Origin: GCA-2684655 sp045105235
GTDB taxonomy: Bacteria > Planctomycetota > UBA1135 > UBA2386
Direction: 5' to 3'
DNA: 64,000 bases
Assembly: GCA_045105235.1 (NCBI GenBank)
Contig: JBGCDH010000018.1
Location: forward strand, 38,144-102,143
The position numbers were made by a program, and so were the translations under genes. Each line of letters starts with the position of its first letter. Positions within the stretch are counted from its first letter, which is position 1. Positions 17,081-26,678 of this stretch are shown one piece after another. Below the pieces are notes generated by a model. It searched no databases, was not told the DNA's origin, and saw only the letters and a list, made by a program, of their open reading frames with translations.

Positions 17081-19045
17081 ATGCAAACCGGCCCGGTAGC
17101 CCGCGGCGGCCGCAGTGCGGCAACGGCCGCACTGGCCGCAGCTCTCTTGTGGACCTGCTGCCAGGGCAGCCCATCGACCCAGAACTCCGCGCCAAGCGAT
17201 CGACAAGCTGGCGCAGGAGACTCGGCGAGCTCCAGGGACTCAGGATCTGGCCAAAAGCAAAACAGACCGCCGGTTCCCGGCCAAGTCCGCGACGGCACCA
17301 GTCTCGATCTGGATCAGCAGGCGTCCAACACCTCGCTGTTTGCCAATTGGGACGCGTTCGTCGATCCGGACGGCCTGCCCGTCGTCTACCAATGGGGCAT
17401 CGGCACTGCCAAAGGCGACAACAACATTGTCGGCTGGCAAGATGTCGGCGGCAGCCTGAACGGCGCGATCAGCAACGCGGACCTGCCAAAAAATACGACG
17501 CTGTTTGTCAACGTTCGCGCCATCGACGTTCGCGGCAACCGAAGCGCTACGGCGAGCAGCGATGGGATTTTGCTGGCCGGAACCGAGCAGCCGACCCCGG
17601 CCCGCACGCGCGAGCCGGCATCTGGCTCTGATGCGGCGTCAAGCCGTGCGAATGGCGCCATCGCGGACGAGGCCGGCGCGACGCCAGCCGGACCGCCAGC
17701 CGGGCCGAAAGCGGCCGATCGGGAAGGGCGGGCCAACACCAGCGGCCAGGATGCTGATAGCTGGGATGCTGGCAATAACTGGGATGCTGGCAAACTGGAC
17801 CCCGGGCGCCGCATCCAGATCGAGCGACACGGCATCACCTGGCGATTCGCGCGGCCGGCGCGCTGCGGTCGCTACGCGACCGGCGACTGGTGGGTCAAGG
17901 GTCCCGTCGACATCCTCGTGATCACGCCGCAGAGCAACCTCGAAAGCGGCCGCGTGCGCAACGGCTCGATGATCAACCCGTCGCCGCGCGCCGTCACCCA
18001 GGGCTACGACAGCGCCATGTTTGGCGGCAACGCACCGAGCCGCTTTGACCCCGCCCTCAACGTCGCGTTCGAAGTCTCGCCGAGCGCCCCGCTTCGCCTG
18101 ATGCCCGGCAGTTCGCTGGTCTCCACCGTCAGCCACAGCGCCATTGGGCAACTGCCGCAGCTCGCCAAGTGCGCCGTGCTGACGTGCGTGCGCGAGAATG
18201 CGCCGCGCAACGCATTTCGGCCGCCCTACTGCGGCACGGATAAGCGCCCACGCTGGACGGCCGAGCAACTCGACCTCACGGTGCTTGCCCAGCTCGAGCC
18301 CGAGGCCGGCGCGCCAGACCTGGCGAGCCTGGTCGCTCGTTTTGAACGCACGTGGCTCGACCACCTGCCGGGCTACACCGGCCGCTACCTGCACCCGAGC
18401 GAGCACATGCCCGACTACGGCCGCGAGCTTGCCGATCTGGTATCGCAGGCGGCCCTTGCTCTGCAGCTCGACGTTCCCGCTTCGCAGAAGCGGCCGCTCG
18501 CCATCGCCATGGTGCAGCTCGGCATCGACTCCTACGGCATCGTGCAAAACGGCGGCCGATTCTTAGCCGACGGCGGCAGCGGCAGCGGCCGCAAGTTTCC
18601 GCTGCTGCTCGCCGGCGCGATGCTGCACGACGACGCGCTGCTGCGCTGGGCCGATGCGTCGCGCACGCCCGACAGCCCGGCCTTTGCCGAAGATGCGCAG
18701 ACGTTCTACGTTCTCGAAACGGCCCCAGGCGTGCTCAACGGTGGCCACGGTGGCTACGTCGCCGAAGACGTCGACATGCCGGAGTGGGGCAACCGCCACG
18801 CCGACGAGCCGGGCCTCGACCGCAAGGCGTGGGCGGCAGATCCCTATCGCCGCTGCTGCACGGCAAACGTCTGGCACGGCTACGTACTGGCGGCACGCAT
18901 CATGGGACTGCGCGATCAATGGGGCCATCCGGCGCTTTTCGACTACGTCGACCGCTACATGCAAAACGAGACGCGCGGCCACTGGATGCGCAGCTGGAAC
19001 CCGTTTTGCGAGCGCATGTGGGATCGCTACCGGCCGCTCTTTTGA
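17081..19045 (+). CDS. Secreted or lipid-anchored protein of unknown function, 654 aa
   Basis: The start at 17081 (MQTGPVARGG) is chosen because the hydrophobic segment AATAALAAALLWTCCQG follows directly. The Cys pair could be a weak lipobox. Residues about 80-190 look like a fibronectin/Ig-type module (FANWDAFVDPDGLPVVYQWG, TTLFVNVRAIDVRGN). An Ala/Gly/Pro-rich linker follows, containing a short duplication (WDAGNNWDAGK). The C-terminal 370 residues are globular and probably helical, with LGIDSYGIVQNGGRFLADGG, GSGRKFPLLLAGAML and PYRRCCTANVWHGYVLAARI. This resembles unannotated large secreted proteins of Planctomycetota, and an alpha/alpha-toroid polysaccharide-active fold is possible. No catalytic residues can be named. 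Confidence 0.7.
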   Translation: MQTGPVARGGRSAATAALAAALLWTCCQGSPSTQNSAPSDRQAGAGDSASSRDSGSGQKQNRPPVPGQVRDGTSLDLDQQASNTSLFANWDAFVDPDGLPVVYQWGIGTAKGDNNIVGWQDVGGSLNGAISNADLPKNTTLFVNVRAIDVRGNRSATASSDGILLAGTEQPTPARTREPASGSDAASSRANGAIADEAGATPAGPPAGPKAADREGRANTSGQDADSWDAGNNWDAGKLDPGRRIQIERHGITWRFARPARCGRYATGDWWVKGPVDILVITPQSNLESGRVRNGSMINPSPRAVTQGYDSAMFGGNAPSRFDPALNVAFEVSPSAPLRLMPGSSLVSTVSHSAIGQLPQLAKCAVLTCVRENAPRNAFRPPYCGTDKRPRWTAEQLDLTVLAQLEPEAGAPDLASLVARFERTWLDHLPGYTGRYLHPSEHMPDYGRELADLVSQAALALQLDVPASQKRPLAIAMVQLGIDSYGIVQNGGRFLADGGSGSGRKFPLLLAGAMLHDDALLRWADASRTPDSPAFAEDAQTFYVLETAPGVLNGGHGGYVAEDVDMPEWGNRHADEPGLDRKAWAADPYRRCCTANVWHGYVLAARIMGLRDQWGHPALFDYVDRYMQNETRGHWMRSWNPFCERMWDRYRPLF

Positions 19046-19129
19046 GCGGGGCCCGGCGACCTGCCGCAGCAAGCGAACATCGACCTGCAGACCAGCCGCC
19101 AGACAGAAGGCCAGCCGCCTGACAAGTGT

Positions 19130-19456
19130 TCAGTCGCCCGACAGCAGATCACGGAACAGCTTGAGGCTCTCGCTCTCCGCCGGCACGACCTTGCCGTCTG
19201 CCTTGACGACCATCTCGGCCGTCGTCAAAAAGATCTGCCGGTGCTCGGGCGGTACGTCATTCGGATCGAGCTCTTCTGCCGTCGGCGGCACTTCGAGCCA
19301 GCCGCTGACGTGCTTCATCTCGGCTTCGTTGAGCTGTAGCTGACCGCAGATGCGCATCACGACGTCGCGCTCGGCTTGCGACACGTTGAGGTCGGTCCAG
19401 ACGAAGGAACACACGAACTTCATCAGGTTCATGCGTTCGGCGGGCGAGAGCTTCAT
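19130..19456 (-). CDS. TerB-like/DUF533-type small protein
   Basis: 108 residues from the ATG at 19456 (MKLSPAERMNLMKFVCSFVW); longer in-frame starts give low-complexity Arg-rich leaders. The pattern is two similar helical segments, each with an acidic D..V...E stretch: TDLNVSQAERDVVMRICGQ and VKADGKVVPAESESLKLFRD. This is the TerB arrangement that binds metal or mediates protein contacts. Its role is unknown. It stands alone, with about 85 bases to the secreted-protein stop and 200 bases to the next gene on its own strand. Confidence 0.65.
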   Translation of the reverse strand: MKLSPAERMNLMKFVCSFVWTDLNVSQAERDVVMRICGQLQLNEAEMKHVSGWLEVPPTAEELDPNDVPPEHRQIFLTTAEMVVKADGKVVPAESESLKLFRDLLSGD

Positions 19457-19659
19457 GCCGACAGCAAAGCACCGAACGGCCCCGGAAGCCAACGGCGAAA
19501 AGGTGGCGCTGCCATCGGAGGCTTCTCGCCTCAAGGCGTCGAGACGCGGCCGCTCAACCATCCCATCCGCCGTATCCCCGCTATGCGGCAGGGGATGACG
19601 GGACCGGCAACGGATCCACAAGGCGGCCCGCGCGCCAAATCGACAGCAAAATCAAACGC

Positions 19660-19902
19660 CTAATCTTGGTCGCGCACGGCCGAGCGTGCGGCGGCGAGCC
19701 GGTCGCCGTATTCGCCGCCGCCGCCGCTTGGCGGACACTGTTGCTCAAGCATCGCGAGCAGGTCCCACAGCACCCGTTCTTCGGCCTGATCTTCGACGCT
19801 CAAGCGGTCCGAGTCACAGAACCGACGCAGGAACTCAAACAGCACGAGCGCTTCATCGCTCTCTAGCTGGACCTGGATCGGCGAAGGCATCCGCGGCGTC
19901 AT
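19660..19902 (-). CDS. Small hypothetical protein, 80 aa
   Basis: It starts at ATG 19902 (MTPRMPSPIQVQLESDEALV). It is acidic and helical (DEALVLFEFLRRFCDSDRL, EERVLWDLLAMLEQQCPP) with a short Gly-rich turn, and has no membrane segment. It resembles small accessory proteins next to metabolic genes. It follows the thioesterase gene by 47 bases in the same direction and may be co-transcribed with it. No family is recognised. Confidence 0.6.
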   Translation of the reverse strand: MTPRMPSPIQVQLESDEALVLFEFLRRFCDSDRLSVEDQAEERVLWDLLAMLEQQCPPSGGGGEYGDRLAAARSAVRDQD

Positions 19903-19949
19903 CGACAATCGCGCAGCCGCAGGTGAAGCCGGCCCTAGGCGCGGCTGGA

Positions 19950-20384
19950 CTACTTGCCCGACTGCGATTCGAACTGGTTGATGGTATTGCGAAACGTCTC
20001 GGGGACCGGGGTCGCCTGAAAGTCGTCGCCAATCGCGCAGTGCACGGTGTAGCCCTCGGCCACCACCACGTTGCTCCGGCGGTTGCGAATCCGAAACTCG
20101 AAGCGGATGCTTGCCGTGCGGATTTCGGCAACGCACACCTCGATCTTCAGCACGTCATGGAGACGCGCCGGCGCACGAAAGTCGAGGTGGGCCGACACGA
20201 CAACGTTGTCGAAATCGCGGATTGGCCGACTGCCCTCGGTAAGCCCAAGATTGAGCAGGTAGTCGACGCGACCGACTTCAAGATACGTAAAGTAGTTGCC
20301 ATGGAAAACGATGCCCATGGCATCGGTCTCGGGCAAGCGCACGCGGATCTCCGTGCTGAAGTGAAACGTCCGGTCGTCGCTCAA
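19950..20384 (-). CDS. Acyl-CoA thioesterase, YbgC/4-hydroxybenzoyl-CoA thioesterase family
   Basis: 144-residue hot-dog fold protein when started at TTG 20384. A TTG at 20456 gives a 168-residue form with a non-family leader. The signature TDAMGIVFHGNYFTYLEVG carries the catalytic Asp region, followed by RVDYLLNLGL, AHLDFRAPARLHDVLKIEV and SIRFEFRIRN. Members hydrolyse acyl-CoA esters; YbgC also works with the Tol-Pal envelope system, but no tol or pal genes lie here. The exact acyl group is unknown. Confidence 0.82.
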   Translation of the reverse strand: MSDDRTFHFSTEIRVRLPETDAMGIVFHGNYFTYLEVGRVDYLLNLGLTEGSRPIRDFDNVVVSAHLDFRAPARLHDVLKIEVCVAEIRTASIRFEFRIRNRRSNVVVAEGYTVHCAIGDDFQATPVPETFRNTINQFESQSGK

Positions 20385-20508
20385 GTCGTCTGGTCCTTGC
20401 TGCGGCCGCAAGCCGCATTGCGGCCTCAGGTTGATCGAACAGCCGCTCGGCTGCAAGCCATCCGTTGCATCGATGGCTATTCCCGCCCGACCTCACCAGC
20501 TCCCGGCT

Positions 20509-21543
20509 TCATACGCCCATCGAAGCGAACCACTTCTCGCAATGCGCCGGCCAATCGGTAACCGGCTGGCCTTCGACGTGGCGTAGCCCGTAGCCATGCC
20601 CGCCCGTCGGATAGATGTGCAGCTCCGCCGGCACGGCTGCACGCTTGAGCGCGGCTGCGTAGGCGAGCGCGTTGAGCACGCTGACTTTGTCGTCGTAGGT
20701 ATGCACGAAGAACGCGGGCGGCGTTTCCCGATCGACCGCAATCTCAGGACGCAGCACGCCGCCTGGATCGACGAGGCCGGCCGCGTAGACCAGCACCGTG
20801 AAGTCGGGGCGGCATGACACGTCATCGACCGCATCGACGCGCTCATACGCACGCCGATCTTTGGCGTGCGTGGCAACGCGGCCAACAAGCTCGCCACCGG
20901 CGGAGAAACCGAGCATGCCGATACGCTTGGCGTCGATGCCCCACGCTGCTGCGTTGGCGCGCACCAGACTCATCGCGCGCTGACCATCCTGCACGGCCAT
21001 CTCCCAGCGCTTCTGCTTGTTGCGGAACGGCACCCGGTATTTGAGCACGATCGCGGTGATTCCCAGCCCGTTGAGCCAAACCGCCACTTCGGTGCCTTCA
21101 AGATCGTAGGCCAGGATGTGATTGCCGCCGCCGGGACACACCACGACCGCCGCGTTCAACCGGCCGACACTCGTTGAACCCGCCGTCGGCTCGGCTCGAT
21201 ACACCGCAACTTGCGGCGTCGTGACGTTGCCCAGCTTGATGATCCGACGGCCGGCAATCTTCTTGTCCGAGTCCTGGGTGCGATCCGCTTCGGGCGGCAG
21301 CGTGCGCGTAGGGCCTGGCGGCTTTGATGGCCAGAGGTCCATGACAATCGGCTCATCAGAACGCGCCTGCTCCGTGTGCTTCGCCGTGCCCAACCCGACT
21401 CCCGCCGGAATGGCGATCGCCACGACGGCACCGCCAACCGATCGAAGCCAGCTTCGCCGCCCCCATGCACAAACGCGACGCAGTCGGCCACGCGCATGCT
21501 TGGGAAGATCCCGGCCAAGAGAACCGCTTGGGTGAACTGTCAT
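20509..21543 (-). CDS. Alpha/beta hydrolase (acetyl xylan esterase/BD-FAE-like), exported
   Basis: 344 residues from ATG 21543 (MTVHPSGSLG); ATG 21558 is an alternative. A basic stretch followed by a hydrophobic helix (RRSWLRSVGGAVVAIAIPAG) suggests export or a membrane anchor. The hydrolase domain has the oxyanion segment VVVCPGGGNHILAY, the nucleophile elbow GMLGFSAGGELV (Ser in GxSxG), an acid residue in FVHTYDDKVSVLNAL and the catalytic His in PTGGHGYGL. This order matches planctomycete esterases that remove acetyl or feruloyl groups from plant or algal polysaccharides. It is convergent with no neighbour and has about 100 bases to the divergent gene at 21661. Confidence 0.85.
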   Translation of the reverse strand: MTVHPSGSLGRDLPKHARGRLRRVCAWGRRSWLRSVGGAVVAIAIPAGVGLGTAKHTEQARSDEPIVMDLWPSKPPGPTRTLPPEADRTQDSDKKIAGRRIIKLGNVTTPQVAVYRAEPTAGSTSVGRLNAAVVVCPGGGNHILAYDLEGTEVAVWLNGLGITAIVLKYRVPFRNKQKRWEMAVQDGQRAMSLVRANAAAWGIDAKRIGMLGFSAGGELVGRVATHAKDRRAYERVDAVDDVSCRPDFTVLVYAAGLVDPGGVLRPEIAVDRETPPAFFVHTYDDKVSVLNALAYAAALKRAAVPAELHIYPTGGHGYGLRHVEGQPVTDWPAHCEKWFASMGV

Positions 21544-21660
21544 CGGGTTTTCGAGCATAGCCACTGCAGGCCCGCAACACGGCAGCCCCGGGCTACCGCG
21601 CGGCCCGCGGAACCGCCGAGATTTTGCACCGCATTGCACCTGCGCCGGTGCACCCATGGC

Positions 21661-22062
21661 ATGCAGCAACAAGACCGACGTCCCCACGCCAGACGCTTTG
21701 GCGGCTGGCTCTCTCGCGCACGGGAATCCCTGAGGTTCGGCGCACTCGCGATCTGCGGCCTAAGCCCCGCACAGGACACCTGCCCAAACTTCGGATCCGT
21801 GCCCATCGCGGCACAGGTGCTAGCCAGCCCCATCGCCTTGGGCTGTCCCCATGCACCTCACTGGCCCTACTACCACGAACTCATTCCGCCCCATCGCTCG
21901 CCCGGCGCGCGACCGGGCTATCGACCAGGCCGCGCGCACGCGTTGCCCGTGGTTCTGGTGCAGTACCAGTGCACCGGCTGGCTGCTCCTGCCCGTGACCA
22001 TCACCGGCGTGCAAACGAACGGCTATGTGATCGACCAGGCCGAGTACGTCTGTCGCCCGTAG
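21661..22062 (+). CDS. Small Cys-containing hypothetical protein, probable paralogue of 39611-40135
   Basis: 133 residues from ATG 21661. A basic N-terminus and a weakly hydrophobic segment (SLRFGALAICGLSPAQ) could be an export signal. The C-terminal 45 residues look real and beta-rich: VVLVQYQCTGWLLLPVTITG and VIDQAEYVCRP. They align by eye with the C-terminus of the secreted protein at 39611 (SFKCVGSWLIVIPL ... VTVACP), sharing the Cys spacing. The middle is Pro/His/Arg-rich. The start is uncertain, because the frame is open upstream to 21376. Confidence 0.45.
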   Translation: MQQQDRRPHARRFGGWLSRARESLRFGALAICGLSPAQDTCPNFGSVPIAAQVLASPIALGCPHAPHWPYYHELIPPHRSPGARPGYRPGRAHALPVVLVQYQCTGWLLLPVTITGVQTNGYVIDQAEYVCRP

Positions 22063-22092
22063 AGGACGCTTCTTGCGCCGCTCCACACCGCT

Positions 22093-23430
22093 CTAGCCAT
22101 CGCGAAGCTCATGGCCCTCACGACGCGCCAGCCACAGGCTGCAGACCAAATCGCTGGTGACGTTCGGCAACGTGCGCGTCATATCAACAATGCGGTCCAC
22201 TCCGAGGATCAACGCCAGGAACTCCGGCGGCACGGACACCTGCGTCAGCACGATGGCGAGCAGCGGAATCGACCCACCAGGCACCCCGGCTGCCCCTATC
22301 GCGATCAACACGGCAAAGCCGACCACCGTCGCGTAGTCCCCAAAGCCGAGCGTGCCGCCGTAGACCTGAGCCAGGAACACGACCGTGACGCCTTCGAACA
22401 GCGCCGTGCCGTTCATGTTCATCGTGGCCCCCAGCGGCATCACGAATCCGGCAATCTCCTTCGGCGCGCCAAATTCATCGACGGCCGTCCGGATCGTGGT
22501 CGGCATGGTCGCGTTCGACGACGACGTCGAGAACCCGGTCACCATCAGCGTCCGGATGCCGGCGAGAAAGCGCAGCGGCGAGATCCCCGCAAACACGCGC
22601 GCCAGCAGCGGCAGCACGATGAGCTGGTAGCACGCTAGCCCCACCATCGCAGTGGCGAAGTACCAGCCAACCAGGCGCATGACGTCGACGCCCAGTCGCG
22701 CCGTCGCGTGAAAGATCAGGCACGCGACGCCAATCGGCGCGAACTCCATGATCCACGCCAGCACCTTGAGGCAGAGCTCGTAGAGCCCGTCGAGCAGTTC
22801 GCGCAAGATGCGTGTCCGATCCGCCGGAACGCGTGTCGACGCAGCGCCGAGCAGGAGCGCAAACAGGATCAGCCCCAGGATGCGCTTGTTGTCGCCCGCG
22901 GCACCAACGACATTGGTCGGCACCAGGTTGACGATCATCTGCAGCCAGCCTTCCGCGTCGGCACTCTGCTCGATCTTGGCCTGGGCAGCAGCGCCGTACT
23001 GTTCCTTGATGCGCACCACGGTCTCCGGCGACACGCTGCTACCCGGCTCGACCAGCTGCACCAGCAGGATTCCGAGGACGCAGGCGAACGTCGACGTCAG
23101 CAGAAACCACGCGATCGTTCGGCTGCCGAGCGCGCCGATCTTTTGCACACTGCCGAGCCCCGCCACGCCGAGGAACAGCGAGCAAAACACGATCGGCACG
23201 ACGATCATGAACAGCAGCCGCAAAAACAGGTCCCCGAACGGCTTGATGGCCTGGTCCGCCCACCAAACAACCTGCTCGTAGGCAGCGGACGGCGCGTCAC
23301 CAAGATCCGGCGCGTAGAGCAGGTTGAGCGCAGCACCCGCAACCGCGCCGAGAATCAGCCCGAGCAGGATTCGCGTCGGTAGCGACATGCGGCGGGACGG
23401 CGGTGCGGACTCATTGGGCGCATCGGACAT
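22093..23430 (-). CDS. Dicarboxylate/amino acid:cation symporter (DAACS family)
   Basis: 445-residue transporter from ATG 23430. It has about eight helices and two re-entrant loops. The Ser-rich hairpin 1 is present as GFSTSSSNATMPTTI, and the helix 7 motif as MPLGATMNMNGTALFEG (NMDGT-type, with Asn in place of Asp). The second hairpin is GAAGVPGGSIPLLAIVL, and the C-terminal segment is LGVDRIVDMTRTLPNVTSD. Such proteins import glutamate, aspartate or C4-dicarboxylates with Na+ or H+. The gene follows the RND pump gene by 101 bases on the same strand, but a functional link is not evident. Confidence 0.92.
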   Translation of the reverse strand: MSDAPNESAPPSRRMSLPTRILLGLILGAVAGAALNLLYAPDLGDAPSAAYEQVVWWADQAIKPFGDLFLRLLFMIVVPIVFCSLFLGVAGLGSVQKIGALGSRTIAWFLLTSTFACVLGILLVQLVEPGSSVSPETVVRIKEQYGAAAQAKIEQSADAEGWLQMIVNLVPTNVVGAAGDNKRILGLILFALLLGAASTRVPADRTRILRELLDGLYELCLKVLAWIMEFAPIGVACLIFHATARLGVDVMRLVGWYFATAMVGLACYQLIVLPLLARVFAGISPLRFLAGIRTLMVTGFSTSSSNATMPTTIRTAVDEFGAPKEIAGFVMPLGATMNMNGTALFEGVTVVFLAQVYGGTLGFGDYATVVGFAVLIAIGAAGVPGGSIPLLAIVLTQVSVPPEFLALILGVDRIVDMTRTLPNVTSDLVCSLWLARREGHELRDG

Positions 23431-23531
23431 GGCTGGCAAGGTAGCGCGGCAGCCCGACTCCCCATGCCGTTTTCGCTCCTGACGGGAGCTGCCGACAGCG
23501 AAAACGCACGGGAAACGCGGCCGGTGCGCGG

Positions 23532-26500
23532 CTAGCCGGCGGCCTCTTGCACGCCTCGATCCTCGACGGCGATCTTGCCATCGATCTCCCCGTCAAGCTG
23601 ACGGCCAAGTTCGCGGCTGCGGGCTTGAGGTGAGCCGGTAAACCGAGCCACGAGCCCATACGTGCCAGGCACAACCAGCAGCGTCGTCAACGTGGCAATG
23701 GTGACGCCAGCGAGCACAACGAGACCAATCGCAGCACGCCCTTCGGCGCCCGCGCCATCGGCGAGCACGAGCGGCAGAGCCCCCAGCGACGTCGACAGTC
23801 CCGTCATCAGGATCGGGCGCAGGCGCAGCACGCTGGCTTCGAGGATCGCTTCGCGCCAGTGCTGCCCTTCGTCGCGGAGCTGGTTGGCAAACTCGACGAT
23901 CAGGATGCCGTTCTTGGCAGCGAGACCGATCAGGATCACCATGCCGATCTGGCTGTAGATGTTGATTGTGCCACCCCCGAGATAGAGGCCGAGCAGCCCG
24001 CCAAACACCGCCAGCGGCACCGTCAGCAGGATGACCAGCGGCTGCAGAAAGCTCTCGAACTGCGCGGCCAGCACCAGATAGACGAGCAGCAGAGAGACCA
24101 AGAACGTCAGCAGCAGGGCATCGGAGGACTCGACAAACTCGCGACTCTGCCCCCCGTAGGCGATGCCCGGCTGACTGTCGAGTTCGTCGGCGACAACGGC
24201 CTGCAGGAACGCCAGCGCTTCGCCCAGGGTGTAGTCCTCGGTCAGGTTGGCGCTGATCGTGATCGACCGCAGCCGGTCGTAGCGGTTGCGACTCGCCGAG
24301 TCGGCAAACTCACTGACCTGCACGACGTTGGCCAGCGGCACCAACCCCCCGGACGTCTGCGATCGCACGTAGATCTGTTCGAGATCAGCCGGCGAACGCT
24401 TGTCGGCGTCTTCGGCTTCGAGCACGACGTCATACTCTTCGCCACGATCGACGTAGGTTGTGACCCGGCGCGAGCCCATCATGGTTTCCAGCGTGCGCCC
24501 GACCTCAATCGACGAAACGCCCAGATCGGCCGCGCGCGCTTCGTCGAGGTAGACCTCAAGCTGCGGCTTGGTTGCCTCGTAGTCGCTGTTGACGGCCACG
24601 AAACCAGGGTTCTTGCGCGCTTCGGCGATGACGACGTCGCGCCAGCGCTGCAGGTCTTCGTAGGTCGAGCCCGTCAGCACAAACTGCACGGGTTGGCCGG
24701 AGCGTCGCAGCAGGCCAGACTGCGCAATCGTGAACGCTCGATAGCCAGGGATCTCACCGAGCTCGCGGTCCACCTCGGCCATGATCTGCTTGGTGGTGCG
24801 ATCGCGTTCCCCCCAGAGTTTGAGCAGCACCGTTCCGAACGCGGAGTTGACGCTGCCACCCGAACGGAAGGAGCCCGGCACGCGCACCAGCACGCGCTGC
24901 GCCTCATTCGACTCGATCAGCGACAGCATGACCTTCTCGCCTTCGCCGGCGGCCGCGACAGCGTGCTCAAAGGACGCCCCCTCGGGCCCGCGCATGCTGA
25001 TGCGGAACGAGCCGCGATCTTCCTGCGGCGCATACTCCTGCGGCAGCGCGTGGTAGAGGCCGTTGATCGAAAGCGCGAGGCCAGCGGCGATGCCCAGCGC
25101 GGCAAGCGGCTGCGCAACCAACCCCTGCAGCACCCAGCGATACAGGCGCTGCACTGGCGCAAACAGCGCGTCGACGAGCCCCATGACGACAGTCGGTCGA
25201 CCACCCTTCAAAAGCAGCGAACAAAGCACCGGCGTCAACGTGACAGCAACGATTGTCGAAAGCACCACCGCGCCCGCCAGCGCCAGCGCAAACTCGCTGA
25301 ACAACCGTCCCGTATTGCCCTCAACGAACGTCACCGGCACCAGCACGGCAACCAGCACAACGGTCGTTGCGATCACGGCGAAGCCGACTTGTCGCGTGCC
25401 GAGGAACGCCGCGCGCAGCGGCTTCTCGCCGTCGCGGATGCGACGCGCGACGTTCTCGAGCACCACAATCGCATCGTCGACGACCAACCCGATCGCCAGC
25501 ACCATGCCGAGCAACGTCAGCAGGTTGATCGAGAAGCCCAGTAGATCGAGCACGAAGAACGTGCCCACCAGCGACACGGGCACCGTCACGGCCGGGATCA
25601 TCGTCGCCAGCCCGCTGCCCAAAAACAGGAAGATGACCGCAACGACGACCAGCGCCGTCAGAAACAGCGTGCGGTAGACCTCGCGAATCGCGGCACGGAT
25701 GTAGACCGACGAATCGCTGCTCGGATACAGCTGGATGTCCGGCGGGAGCTGCGCATTCACCTGCGCCATGCGCTCCTTGACGCCATCGATCACGGCCACA
25801 ACGTTGGCTTTGGCCTGCGCGACAATCCCGATGCCGACCATGTCTTCGCCGTTGCGTCGAAACATCGTGCGGTCGTCCGATGGCCCAACTTCGACACGCG
25901 CAACATCGGCGATCGTCAGCTGGTGCCCCTGGTCGCCGCGCGCGATGACCATGCCGCCAAACTGCTCGGCCGTGCGATAACGGCGCGCCACCCGCACCGT
26001 GAACTCGCGGTTGGTCGATTCCACGCGCCCCGCCGGAAGCTCGACGTTTTCGCGCTGCAGCGCGGACTCGATGTCCCCCGCCGTCACGCCGGTGGCCGCC
26101 ATCTTCTGGCGATCGAGCCAGATCCGCATCGCGTAGCGACTGCCGCCGCCATACCGCACCTGCGCCACGCCGTTGACGTTGGAAAACTGGTCGGCAATGA
26201 ACCGCTCGATGTAATCGGTGATCTCCAGCGCATCGCGCACCGGCGAAGCCGCATTCATCCAAAAGACCGTGTCGGACCCGGACTGCACCTTGGCAACTTC
26301 GGGCGGATCACACTCGTCGGGCAGGCGGTCCAGAACGCGCGAAACGCGATCGCGCACGTCGTTGGCCGCCGCATCCAGATCGCGATCGAGGTCAAATTCG
26401 ATGTCGATGGACGAACGACCATCGCTGGTCGACGACGAAATCGTCCGGATGCCGTCGATGCCGCTGACGCCGTTTTCGAGCACCTGCGTAACGCGCGTCT

Positions 26501-26678
26501 CGATGACGGCTGCGGCGGCGCCGAGATAGCTCGTGCTGATGCTGACCCGGGGAGAATCGATGTCCGGCAGTTCGCGCACCGCAAGCCGCGACATGCCCAC
26601 AATGCCGAGGGTCACCAGCACCAGGCTCAGCACGGTCGCGAGCACCGGCCGACGCACCGCAACGTCCGACAGGATCAC
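23532..26678 (-). CDS. RND-family efflux transporter permease (AcrB/HAE1 type)
   Basis: 1048 residues, the usual length. It has the RND layout of twelve membrane helices with two large periplasmic loops after helices 1 and 7. The N-terminus VLATVLSLVLVTLGIVGMSR and the pore loop region ETRVTQVLENGVSGIDGIRT are typical. The helix-4 proton-relay pair is intact in GLVVDDAIVVLENVARRI. The second half has NIYSQIGMVILIGLAAKNGI. It pumps substrates from inner membrane or periplasm to outside together with the adaptor encoded upstream, whose stop overlaps this start (ATGA). No outer-membrane channel gene is in the window. Substrate unknown. Confidence 0.93.
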   Translation of the reverse strand: MILSDVAVRRPVLATVLSLVLVTLGIVGMSRLAVRELPDIDSPRVSISTSYLGAAAAVIETRVTQVLENGVSGIDGIRTISSSTSDGRSSIDIEFDLDRDLDAAANDVRDRVSRVLDRLPDECDPPEVAKVQSGSDTVFWMNAASPVRDALEITDYIERFIADQFSNVNGVAQVRYGGGSRYAMRIWLDRQKMAATGVTAGDIESALQRENVELPAGRVESTNREFTVRVARRYRTAEQFGGMVIARGDQGHQLTIADVARVEVGPSDDRTMFRRNGEDMVGIGIVAQAKANVVAVIDGVKERMAQVNAQLPPDIQLYPSSDSSVYIRAAIREVYRTLFLTALVVVAVIFLFLGSGLATMIPAVTVPVSLVGTFFVLDLLGFSINLLTLLGMVLAIGLVVDDAIVVLENVARRIRDGEKPLRAAFLGTRQVGFAVIATTVVLVAVLVPVTFVEGNTGRLFSEFALALAGAVVLSTIVAVTLTPVLCSLLLKGGRPTVVMGLVDALFAPVQRLYRWVLQGLVAQPLAALGIAAGLALSINGLYHALPQEYAPQEDRGSFRISMRGPEGASFEHAVAAAGEGEKVMLSLIESNEAQRVLVRVPGSFRSGGSVNSAFGTVLLKLWGERDRTTKQIMAEVDRELGEIPGYRAFTIAQSGLLRRSGQPVQFVLTGSTYEDLQRWRDVVIAEARKNPGFVAVNSDYEATKPQLEVYLDEARAADLGVSSIEVGRTLETMMGSRRVTTYVDRGEEYDVVLEAEDADKRSPADLEQIYVRSQTSGGLVPLANVVQVSEFADSASRNRYDRLRSITISANLTEDYTLGEALAFLQAVVADELDSQPGIAYGGQSREFVESSDALLLTFLVSLLLVYLVLAAQFESFLQPLVILLTVPLAVFGGLLGLYLGGGTINIYSQIGMVILIGLAAKNGILIVEFANQLRDEGQHWREAILEASVLRLRPILMTGLSTSLGALPLVLADGAGAEGRAAIGLVVLAGVTIATLTTLLVVPGTYGLVARFTGSPQARSRELGRQLDGEIDGKIAVEDRGVQEAAG

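Noticed and set aside
19967..19985. tRNA-like T-loop motif GATTCGAAC
   Set aside because: It lies inside the thioesterase gene. No acceptor or anticodon stem could be drawn around it, and no other tRNA was found in the window.
23859..25544. Plus-strand open frame of about 560 codons opposite the RND pump gene
   Set aside because: It is antisense to an intact 1048-residue transporter. Its composition is Arg/Gln/His-rich without domains.
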